DNA of 21,785 nt from contig CAZWST010000028.1 of assembly GCA_964636965.1 (NCBI GenBank), positions 1-21,785 of the forward strand, given 5' to 3'. Positions 15,751 to 21,219 of the stretch are shown one piece after another (the stretch's first letter is position 1; each line of letters begins with the position of its first letter). This DNA is from CAG-582 sp964636965 (GTDB lineage: Bacteria > Bacillota_I > Bacilli_A > RF39 > UBA660). The translations under genes were made by a program, and so were the position numbers. Below the pieces are notes generated by a model, which worked only from the letters and a program-made list of their open reading frames with translations, had not been told where the DNA came from and did not search any database.

Positions 15751-16344
15751 TTATAAATTCAGTAACATTTTTCCAATATCTGAATCTAAAAACTTAGAAT
15801 AATCCTCTACTTCTTTTTCACTTTCTCTTTTTTTCATCTCTTTGTATTCCTCTATACTCATAAAAATATCAGGGGTACCAATCTTTACATCAAGTCTTCC
15901 TCTAAAAATATAAAATATATCATCATCTGTTTCAAATCCTAAAGATTTTAGATATTTATTTCTGTGATAACATATACAATCAACGTCACGATTACTTAAA
16001 GAAGCAAGATGCATTGCTGTAATTGTAAGAAGGCACCCATAACCACGGTGTTGGTAAGCCTCATTTACAGCAATATGTCCAAGAGTAAGTCGTGAATAAT
16101 CGATAAAACAAGATAAATACCCAATCACTGCGTCATCACTTTTTAATACTAAAACTGTTTCTATCTTTTTAGTTTCTTTATTCATATTTTCTCTTATTAC
16201 TTCTTCAAATTGATAACTAGTTGGCTTCATTCCTGTATCAGGAGTAACATTAAAATTATTTTCACTAAATAACTTTAATACTTCTTCAATATCGCTTTCT
16301 TCTATTAAAGAAATACTTATATTATCTTTTTTATAAAGTAACAT
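15751..16344 (-). CDS. GNAT-family N-acetyltransferase
   Basis: A 197-residue protein. Residues about 8-150 form a GNAT fold. LTLGHIAVNEAYQHRGYGCLL (86 onward) contains beta-4 and the acetyl-CoA pyrophosphate loop Q98-H-R100-G101-Y-G103. YHRNKYLKSLGF (126-137) is the usual late motif in which the acceptor-side Tyr-Leu region lies. It transfers an acyl group from CoA to an unknown amine. The C-terminal 45 residues (KRESEKEVEDYSKFLDSD) are a helical extension outside the fold. The SD GAGGTGAT overlaps the end of the preceding gene (4-nt gap), so it is coupled to that gene. Confidence 0.85.
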   Translation of the reverse strand: MLLYKKDNISISLIEESDIEEVLKLFSENNFNVTPDTGMKPTSYQFEEVIRENMNKETKKIETVLVLKSDDAVIGYLSCFIDYSRLTLGHIAVNEAYQHRGYGCLLTITAMHLASLSNRDVDCICYHRNKYLKSLGFETDDDIFYIFRGRLDVKIGTPDIFMSIEEYKEMKKRESEKEVEDYSKFLDSDIGKMLLNL

Positions 16345-16348
16345 AATA

Positions 16349-16885
16349 TCACCTCATTTTAAGTGCTAAACTCATTTTATAATCCATATTTTTTATATAA
16401 CACTGTCTTGGATCAGTTATAACTTTTTTATTAGAATCCTTATTACTTATACCTCTATACCACCCTGGCTTGTGATACCATATTCCATCACTTCCTGCCC
16501 TTAAGAAATGAAAGTCTTCTAAATATTCTATATAATCTTCATAAGCTAAACAAGTTGTCAAAAGAGCTATTTTCCATTCGTCTTCATCAACAATATCCAA
16601 AGGATTAATCTCCCTAAAATGAATACGCATAAAAAGTAAATCATCATATAAATTATTTATTAAATTCTGATAAGTAAAACAATGAGTAAATTGAATCTTT
16701 TCATTGGAATTTCCAATATTACCTGGAATATATGCACATGGCATAATTTTATATTCTCTAACATCAAGTCCTAAAGAAAAAGCATAACAATTAGTAGTAA
16801 ATCGATGCTTCCACTTTTTATTATTTAAATTTATACTATCTCTTAAAAAAGTTAATAATTCTTTTTCAGATAAATCACACCACAT
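16349..16885 (-). CDS. Putative papain-like cysteine enzyme of uncharacterised family
   Basis: A 178-residue protein. TTNCYAFSLGLD (30-41) places a Cys (C33) at the start of a helix, as in papain/NlpC-like folds. FHFLRAGSDGIWYHKPGW (125-142) supplies H126 and H138, and VITDPRQC (155-162) a late Asp (D158). I recall bacterial proteins with the same NCYA...DxHFYRQDxDGxWSHKPG...ITDPxx order that are annotated as hypothetical. By that pattern this is a candidate Cys-His-Asp/Asn enzyme, but the function is not established. There is no signal peptide. AAGGGAT precedes ATG. It lies in an operon, 12 nt after the upstream gene and 4 nt before the GNAT gene. Confidence 0.55.
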   Translation of the reverse strand: MWCDLSEKELLTFLRDSINLNNKKWKHRFTTNCYAFSLGLDVREYKIMPCAYIPGNIGNSNEKIQFTHCFTYQNLINNLYDDLLFMRIHFREINPLDIVDEDEWKIALLTTCLAYEDYIEYLEDFHFLRAGSDGIWYHKPGWYRGISNKDSNKKVITDPRQCYIKNMDYKMSLALKMR

Positions 16886-16897
16886 ATAATCCCTTCT

Positions 16898-17389
16898 CTA
16901 TAATTCTTTTTTCTTACTCATTTCTATTTTTTCATCTTGTTTAATTTGTAATAAGACATTAAAAAATTTATTTAATCTTGCTTTTATATCTGTATTTTGA
17001 TTATCAGCTTGACTTCTAAAATCGTGCATTATATTTTTAACCTCAATGGAGCCATCCATTTCAGAATCCAACAAATGGCAAATTATTTCTATTTCTTTAT
17101 CATCATTCATTTTAAACTCAATAAAACGCTTTGAAAAATCACTATTGATTCTTAGTTCACTGATTCCTTCTAAAAGGCCTAAAAATGCTTGATAGAATGC
17201 TGAGTCTATTTCAACAATAATTCTATTTGGTTCTCTGCTCGCATTAACAAAATAAAATGAATAATCTGAATAAGCACACATACTAAAATATTTTAAAATT
17301 TCACCATTTTCATCACATAATGTTTCACGATATTCATATCCACCATCAAGAATAGTTTCTCTTTTTTTACCATGTTCATATATTTCCAT
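16898..17389 (-). CDS. Cytoplasmic protein of unknown function
   Basis: A 163-residue protein I do not recognise, beginning MEIYEHGKKRETILDGGYEY. It is mixed alpha/beta, without signal peptide, membrane segment or clear motif, and has a charged C-terminal helix ending KKKEL. A TTG at 17401 opens the frame, but GGAGG falls right after it and 5 nt before the ATG at 17389, so the ATG is the start. It is the first gene of a three-gene operon with the papain-like protein and the GNAT enzyme. Confidence 0.65.
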   Translation of the reverse strand: MEIYEHGKKRETILDGGYEYRETLCDENGEILKYFSMCAYSDYSFYFVNASREPNRIIVEIDSAFYQAFLGLLEGISELRINSDFSKRFIEFKMNDDKEIEIICHLLDSEMDGSIEVKNIMHDFRSQADNQNTDIKARLNKFFNVLLQIKQDEKIEMSKKKEL

Positions 17390-17410
17390 AGTTTCCTCCA
17401 AAAAATTTAC

Positions 17411-17416
17411 ATTATA
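17411..17416 (-). promoter_or_regulatory. -10 element of the GNAT operon
   Basis: A perfect TATAAT on the minus strand, 21 nt before the ATG at 17389, placed just after the terminator of the upstream gene. No clear -35. Confidence 0.4.
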
Positions 17417-17438
17417 ATACCATATTATAAAAAATAAT

Positions 17439-17464
17439 AAAAGGAGATTTTATTTTCTCCTTTT
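17439..17464 (-). terminator. Intrinsic terminator of the 227-residue protein gene
   Basis: A 9-bp stem, AAAAGGAGA/TCTCCTTTT (17439-17447 with 17456-17464), with an 8-nt loop that contains the TAA stop. TTATTATTTTTTA follows on the minus strand. Confidence 0.75.
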
Positions 17465-18133
17465 CTTCTTAGTCACTTCAATTTCTACTAAATTAAATTC
17501 ACGAAGATTAAATAGTTGTAAATTTTTAGTAGCTAAATAGGCTCTTATATGATCCTTTATTGCTTCATCATCTAATCTTTTTCCTTCACACATCATATAA
17601 ACATAAGATGTAAGTTCTTCTATTAATATAGCATGCTTATCTTCTAAATATTCACGTACTGCATCAGTTAGATAAGAGTAAATTATATCACGAATAATTG
17701 AATGCCATATATAATGTTCTTTAATAGTAGGTGGAATACTTTCTTCTCTTGACCTAACTACTTTATCAAAATATTCTCTTTGTTCTTGACTCATTTGCAT
17801 ACTTGTAGATAAATCAACATTCTTTAATAATGCATTCATTTCCTCTAAAAAATCAAGATACTTCTTTTTATCCATACCATCTGGATAACGTCCTTTAGTG
17901 TTATTTATATCAAGCACATCAAAAACATAAATATTTCTGTTAGGTCTTAATTTGTGAAGTCGCATTATAAATTCATAAGGAATAGAAGGCATAGATAAAT
18001 TATACCTAATAAACAAATCAGATAAAGGTTTAGTTAGTAATTCCTCATTTTTTTGAAAAAAACTGGAATTTCTTTTTATTTCTTCCAAACCTTTAATTGT
18101 GTTTTCCATATAAGTAACAATATCATCTTCCAT
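17450..18133 (-). CDS. Cytoplasmic helical protein of unknown function
   Basis: A 227-residue protein I do not recognise. It is mostly helical, with a central MSQEQREYFDKVVRSREESI segment (about 113-132) and a hydrophobic helix-rich part (about 140-185). The C-terminal tail is very basic (KKKRRK), which could contact nucleic acid or membrane phosphate. No signal peptide or known motif is seen. GAGGGA lies 8 nt before ATG, an extended -10 promoter is at 18157-18165, and a terminator overlaps the stop codon, so it is a single-gene unit. Confidence 0.65.
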   Translation of the reverse strand: MEDDIVTYMENTIKGLEEIKRNSSFFQKNEELLTKPLSDLFIRYNLSMPSIPYEFIMRLHKLRPNRNIYVFDVLDINNTKGRYPDGMDKKKYLDFLEEMNALLKNVDLSTSMQMSQEQREYFDKVVRSREESIPPTIKEHYIWHSIIRDIIYSYLTDAVREYLEDKHAILIEELTSYVYMMCEGKRLDDEAIKDHIRAYLATKNLQLFNLREFNLVEIEVTKKKRRK

Positions 18134-18156
18134 AGTAATCCCTCATTTGTTGAACT

Positions 18157-18165
18157 ATTTTAACA
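18157..18165 (-). promoter_or_regulatory. Extended -10 promoter (TGTTAAAAT)
   Basis: A TGnTAAAAT element on the minus strand, 24 nt before the ATG at 18133, identical to the element at 14282-14290. Confidence 0.5.
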
Positions 18166-18188
18166 CCTCAAATAATTTTAGTAAAGAT

Positions 18189-18476
18189 TCACTCTTTTAT
18201 AAGACCTAGAAGATCAAAACCATTTTCATTTATATACTTACTTATCTCATTTCTTTGCTCTTCTGTTAATTCATCATAAAACGGGTGATCTTCTAACTTT
18301 TCAAAATGTTTAAAATAAACAACTTTTAAACTTCCAAAGCAAGAATCATAAATACAACCTAATTTATACTTATTAACTTCTAAAGAAACACGTGTTGTAT
18401 AAATAATTAGATTCTTATCAATTCTTTCTTTATAAGCATTATATTCACTTTCAGGAAAACTTATTATATTATTCAT
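18189..18476 (-). CDS. ASCH/PUA-like small protein
   Basis: A 95-residue protein. IIYTTRVSLEVNKYKLG (about 24-40), LKVVYFKHFEKLEDHPFYDELT (50-71) and a final GFDLLGLIKE resemble the small beta-barrel ASCH (PUA-like) domain, which is thought to bind RNA or nucleotides. The call is tentative because no search was possible. It has no visible SD of its own and overlaps the end of the Ppx/GppA-like gene by 8 nt, so it is probably translated by coupling and shares that promoter. Only a weak 5-bp hairpin follows the stop codon. Confidence 0.5.
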   Translation of the reverse strand: MNNIISFPESEYNAYKERIDKNLIIYTTRVSLEVNKYKLGCIYDSCFGSLKVVYFKHFEKLEDHPFYDELTEEQRNEISKYINENGFDLLGLIKE

Positions 18477-19365
18477 AACTTTTTTCTAATGATGACTTTA
18501 AGCCATCTTCCATATTTATATTAGTAGGTATAACTACTTTAGCACCTATTTCATGTGTTATCGCATTTGCAATAATTCTCATTGCACGAGATCCATCAAA
18601 CCAAAGTGGATTATCACTTCTCTTTCTTACATTATCTAAAGAAGATACCATCATATCATGATCATATAAATCAATTTTATCTACTGGAATCATATACTTT
18701 TGACGATCACTTTCATATAAAGTATTTTCATCCATTTTATAAAGTGCATTATTAAACCAATATAAATGATCTCCTCCACATAAAGCAATAACATCAGCTT
18801 TATATTCAATATCACCAACAAGTGACCTAGCATATTCAGTAACTTCATCAAATGTAGTTTTTGGTTTATCTTCCTTTAAATCTTCAAACTTTTTTGTGAT
18901 ATCAACTACACCAAAGTTATAATACTTAGTGCCAAACACTTCTTTATTCTTAACAAATATTAATTCAATGGATCCGCCTCCACCAATAAATACACATAAA
19001 GAACCATCATAATTTATATTTTGATAACAGCCTTTTGCTGTATAAGCTGCTTCATCCTCTTGAGAAACAACTTTAATAGCAACATTATATTTATCACTTA
19101 ATTTGTCATTAATACTCTTAAGTTCATCTTCTTTTAATTTTCTAAATATGCTACATCCATATACATGAATATTATTTGTATATTCTAAAGTACCTTCGAT
19201 CTCCTTATATAATTTTTCTAAATCACCTTCTAAAACTAATCCTTCATTTTGATAATTTTTTTTAAATTCAATAGTAGTAGTATGATCATATAATACTTTA
19301 CTACCTTCATATACATGTGTCTTAGTATTATTACTGCCTATTTCAATAATTGCAAACTTTTCCAT
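18469..19365 (-). CDS. Ppx/GppA-family protein with altered active site
   Basis: A 298-residue protein matching the two-lobed actin-like Ppx/GppA core (exopolyphosphatase/pppGpp phosphohydrolase) without extra C-terminal domains. AIIEIGSNNTK (5-15) is phosphate motif 1, SQEDEAAYTAKG (101-112) carries the conserved EA, and FIGGGGSIEL (126-135) is phosphate motif 2. The metal-binding Asp of motif 1 is Glu (E8), and the Asp before GGGS is Ile (I127), so hydrolysis of polyphosphate or pppGpp cannot be assumed. GGTGAT precedes ATG. A promoter (TTGCTA, 17 nt, TATAAT) lies at 19391-19419. It forms an operon with the ASCH-like protein. Confidence 0.75.
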   Translation of the reverse strand: MEKFAIIEIGSNNTKTHVYEGSKVLYDHTTTIEFKKNYQNEGLVLEGDLEKLYKEIEGTLEYTNNIHVYGCSIFRKLKEDELKSINDKLSDKYNVAIKVVSQEDEAAYTAKGCYQNINYDGSLCVFIGGGGSIELIFVKNKEVFGTKYYNFGVVDITKKFEDLKEDKPKTTFDEVTEYARSLVGDIEYKADVIALCGGDHLYWFNNALYKMDENTLYESDRQKYMIPVDKIDLYDHDMMVSSLDNVRKRSDNPLWFDGSRAMRIIANAITHEIGAKVVIPTNINMEDGLKSSLEKSYE

Positions 19366-19390
19366 ATATTCATCACCATTTCTTAATCAC

Positions 19391-19419
19391 ATTATAAAAT
19401 AAAAGAAAAAAACTAGCAA
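19391..19419 (-). promoter_or_regulatory. Promoter of the Ppx/GppA-like operon, nested in a terminator
   Basis: On the minus strand, -35 TTGCTA (19414-19419), a 17-nt spacer and -10 TATAAT (19391-19396). The -35 lies in the stem and loop of the upstream gene's terminator. Confidence 0.5.
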
Positions 19420-19431
19420 TACTAGTTTTTT
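19407..19431 (-). terminator. Intrinsic terminator of the DUF1810 gene
   Basis: A 10-bp stem, AAAAAACTAG/CTAGTTTTTT (19407-19416 with 19422-19431), with a 5-nt loop and a T run on the minus strand. The TAG stop is inside the stem. Confidence 0.75.
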
Positions 19432-19874
19432 AGATTCCTAAGTTTTTTATTACCACTCAATTGATTCAATATTTCAATTGTTTTTTCATCCATTTCTCCA
19501 TCATAAAACTTATCTATTACTTTACTAAATATTAAATTATTTGAAACCAGATAAAATAGAGTCATTGAAGACTTCAACTTTAAAGAATCAATACTACCAA
19601 AAATCTTTTCTGGATCACTTTTATCTAATGTTAATAGAATACTAGTTATTTCAATTAATCTTTCCCCAAGTATTTCATGTTTTAAATATTCTAAGGCTTC
19701 ATCATAACTTTTAATAGCATAATAATTACTTGTATCAGATTCTCCTAATCCAACTATTTGAGGAAATATAAACCACATCCAATGTGTCTTTTTCTTGCCA
19801 GATAATATTTCACTTTTTACAGTATCATAAACACCATCTTGAGCTTCAATAAATCTCTCTAAATTATATTTCAT
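19422..19874 (-). CDS. DUF1810 family protein
   Basis: A 150-residue protein covering a full DUF1810 domain. YNLERFIEAQ at the N-terminus, GKKKTHWMWFIFPQIVGLGE (26-45), ALEYLKHEILGERL and the IFGSIDSLKLKSSMTLF block are hallmark segments. The family is widespread in bacteria and fungi; I know of no proven biochemical activity, and it is cytoplasmic. The frame opens at 19901, but the ATG at 19874 has GAGGAAG 6 nt upstream and starts at the conserved KYNLERF, so it is chosen. It then overlaps the preceding gene by 11 nt, implying co-translation. A terminator overlaps its stop. Confidence 0.85.
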   Translation of the reverse strand: MKYNLERFIEAQDGVYDTVKSEILSGKKKTHWMWFIFPQIVGLGESDTSNYYAIKSYDEALEYLKHEILGERLIEITSILLTLDKSDPEKIFGSIDSLKLKSSMTLFYLVSNNLIFSKVIDKFYDGEMDEKTIEILNQLSGNKKLRNLKN

Positions 19875-20241
19875 ATATTTCTTCCTCATAACTAATTTCA
19901 TTGGAAATAACTATAAGATTATTATCAATATCTTCAAATTTAATATATTCTTTATTATCAATAATAACATAATCTATATTTATATCATCTATATAGTCAT
20001 AAGAAAACATTTCTTGTATCTTTAATTTCTCAACATCATAAAAATGCATTTTAAGTAAAATATTACTAGATTCATAGGTATTATTTTCTTTTAATTTAAC
20101 TTCACCTTTCCAAAACACTTTAATATTCATATCAACTCGAGCATCACTTGCATCATATAATACACTTTTTATAGTTGCATCATGTAGATAATGATATAAT
20201 TGTAAAAAATCATTTATATTACTTTTATTAATATATTCCAT
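19864..20241 (-). CDS. Small beta-rich protein of unknown function
   Basis: A 125-residue protein I do not firmly recognise. LHDATIKSVLYDASDARVDMNIKVF (19 onward) resembles the 'HDA.I....yd' start seen in several small beta-sandwich families of unknown function, some of which are predicted immunity proteins. The body alternates hydrophobic and acidic residues. AAGGAG lies 8 nt before ATG, and a TGATATAAT promoter at 20264-20272 overlaps the end of the upstream gene. It overlaps the DUF1810 gene by 11 nt, so the two form an operon. Confidence 0.65.
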   Translation of the reverse strand: MEYINKSNINDFLQLYHYLHDATIKSVLYDASDARVDMNIKVFWKGEVKLKENNTYESSNILLKMHFYDVEKLKIQEMFSYDYIDDINIDYVIIDNKEYIKFEDIDNNLIVISNEISYEEEIYEI

Positions 20242-20263
20242 AATAAACTCCTTTATAATATAT

Positions 20264-20272
20264 ATTATATCA
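20264..20272 (-). promoter_or_regulatory. Extended -10 promoter (TGATATAAT)
   Basis: A perfect TATAAT with the TGn extension on the minus strand, 23-31 nt before the ATG at 20241. Confidence 0.5.
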
Positions 20273-20275
20273 TCT

Positions 20276-20815
20276 TTATTCTTTAGTTTTTAACATACTT
20301 AGCTTATTATACGTAACATTTAGACGACGACTTTTCAATTCTTCACTTACAGACTTTGATATTGATGCTTTAGTTTGAAGATACATTTTTTCAAAATTAG
20401 GATATATTTCTTTTCCTTCTAGCTTATCTAAGGGATAAATCTTATTAGTGATATCATTATAGGCACCACTTAAGATTTTTCCATCTAGTGAAATATAATA
20501 AAAAATACTTGAAACAAGTGGATTTTCATCAAACCCTTCATCAACTATTATACCTTCTATATAATCTTCAATCAACAATGCATCGTTTTCACTATCATAT
20601 GAAACAATCCATTTCACTATTGGCCAACTTTTTAAAGCACCATCAGATAATCTATATGATATTGTAGTAAATTGTCTGCTTAAGGCATAATCTTTAAAAT
20701 AATAGGCCTCTCCCGATCCATATACGCTTACAGTTTTAAATTTAACTATACGTCCATCTTTTCCTTTTATTTCATCTTCATAATTGTTTTTACTTTCATA
20801 ATAATATTTTTTCAT
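20276..20815 (-). CDS. Protein of unknown function behind a putative attenuator
   Basis: A 179-residue protein I do not recognise. It is soluble and beta-rich, with many Tyr residues (MKKYYYESKNNYEDE start, then a VYGSGEAYYFKDYALSRQF segment), and ends in a basic helix (SEELKSRRLNVTYNKLS). It has no signal peptide or known motif. AGAGAG lies about 8 nt before ATG. Only 33 nt separate the ATG from a strong terminator at 20848-20882. There is no good promoter in that gap, so expression probably depends on read-through from the promoter at 21032-21060. Nothing in it suggests histidine metabolism. Confidence 0.65.
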   Translation of the reverse strand: MKKYYYESKNNYEDEIKGKDGRIVKFKTVSVYGSGEAYYFKDYALSRQFTTISYRLSDGALKSWPIVKWIVSYDSENDALLIEDYIEGIIVDEGFDENPLVSSIFYYISLDGKILSGAYNDITNKIYPLDKLEGKEIYPNFEKMYLQTKASISKSVSEELKSRRLNVTYNKLSMLKTKE

Positions 20816-20847
20816 AAACTTATCTCTCTTTCTATTTTTATTTCATT

Positions 20848-20882
20848 AAAAAATGCTATACATGATACTTGTATAGCATTTT
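20848..20882 (-). terminator. Intrinsic terminator in the leader of the 179-residue protein gene
   Basis: A perfect 12-bp stem (20850-20861 with 20871-20882) with a 9-nt loop, followed by TTTTTT on the minus strand. It is the last of a chain of competing hairpins. Confidence 0.85.
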
Positions 20883-20942
20883 AGTTTTATAAATACTAGA
20901 TACAAGCACCACAAATAGCACTTGTACCTACAACAATTTTTT

Positions 20943-21002
20943 TTAATGTCGTATTAACAAGTGCAGATTATTATGATGATGTACCATAAAAAATTTAAAC
21001 AT
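20943..21002 (-). CDS. 19-residue His-rich leader ORF
   Basis: The ORF encodes MFKFFMVHHHNNLHLLIRH and then TAA. It has a strong, well-spaced ribosome-binding site (AAAGGAAG, 6 nt before ATG) and the best promoter in the window. Five of 19 residues are His, with three consecutive CAT codons. Arm A of the leader RNA (20957-20964) lies in codons 13-16, so ribosome position would decide whether A can pair with B. A functional microprotein is the alternative. Confidence 0.45.
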   Translation of the reverse strand: MFKFFMVHHHNNLHLLIRH

Positions 21003-21031
21003 AACAATCTTCCTTTCAAAAATTTTATCTA

Positions 21032-21060
21032 ATTTTAACATAAGAAAAAATCACTGTCAA
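21032..21060 (-). promoter_or_regulatory. Strong promoter of the leader RNA
   Basis: On the minus strand, a perfect -35 TTGACA (21055-21060), a 17-nt spacer and an extended -10 TGTTAAAAT (-10 at 21032-21037). It starts directly after the tRNA-Gln terminator. Confidence 0.8.
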
Positions 21061-21061
21061 A

Positions 21062-21083
21062 TAAAAACACACTGTCGTGTGTT
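21062..21083 (-). terminator. Intrinsic terminator of the tRNA-Gln gene
   Basis: A 7-bp stem, AACACAC/GTGTGTT (21066-21072 with 21077-21083), with a 4-nt loop and TTTTTA on the minus strand, 10 nt after the tRNA CCA end. Confidence 0.85.
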
Positions 21084-21092
21084 ATTTAAATA

Positions 21093-21168
21093 TGGTTGTC
21101 TCAGTAGGATTCGAACCTACGAAATGTCAGGGTCAGAGCCTGATGCCTTACCGCTTGGCTATGAGACA
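21093..21168 (-). tRNA. tRNA-Gln (anticodon CUG)
   Basis: A 76-nt tRNA with encoded CCA. The acceptor TGTCTCA pairs with TGAGACA and the discriminator is A. The D arm is GCC-AAGCGGTAA-GGC. The anticodon stem TCAGG/CCTGA encloses the loop CTCTGAC, giving anticodon CTG (codon CAG). The T arm is GTAGG-TTCGAAT-CCTAC. The D arm is the same as in E. coli tRNA-Gln. It is a single tRNA gene with its own promoter and terminator. Confidence 0.95.
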
Positions 21169-21186
21169 ATAAAATTGCACACACTA

Positions 21187-21215
21187 AGTATACTACAAAA
21201 CATGTGCATTTTCTA
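21187..21215 (-). promoter_or_regulatory. Promoter of tRNA-Gln
   Basis: On the minus strand, -35 TAGAAA (21210-21215), a 17-nt spacer and -10 TATACT (21187-21192), placing the start site about 12 nt before the tRNA 5' end. Confidence 0.5.
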
Positions 21216-21219
21216 TAAT

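Larger units (their letters stand above)
20848..21025 (-). ncRNA. Structured leader RNA, possible ribosome-mediated attenuator
   Basis: Transcribed from the promoter at 21032-21060, this stretch of about 178 nt holds a 19-codon ORF and five arms that can pair in two exclusive ways. Arm A (20957-20964) pairs with B (20918-20925) for 8 bp. B extended (20918-20930) pairs with C (20897-20909) for 13 bp, three of them G-U. C (20900-20908) pairs with D (20866-20874) for 9 bp. D overlaps the first arm of the terminator (20850-20882). A:B with C:D would prevent termination, while B:C with the terminator would cause it. The pairings are counted by hand. An independent small RNA or a microprotein gene are the alternatives. 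Confidence 0.5.

Noticed and set aside
20888..20968. A frame reading SALVNTTLKKIVVGTSAICGACI on the minus strand, downstream of the leader promoter, resembling the end of a small Cys-containing peptide.
   Set aside because: It has no start codon, and two in-frame stops (TAATAA) lie just before it. Reaching it would need a -1 frameshift from the His-rich ORF, for which no classical slippery site is visible. A sequencing error cannot be excluded.
21176..21208. Inverted repeat TGCACA...TGTGCA around the tRNA-Gln -10 element, as a terminator for the rubredoxin gene or an operator.
   Set aside because: It has only 6 bp with a 21-nt spacer and a poor T tract, too weak to call.
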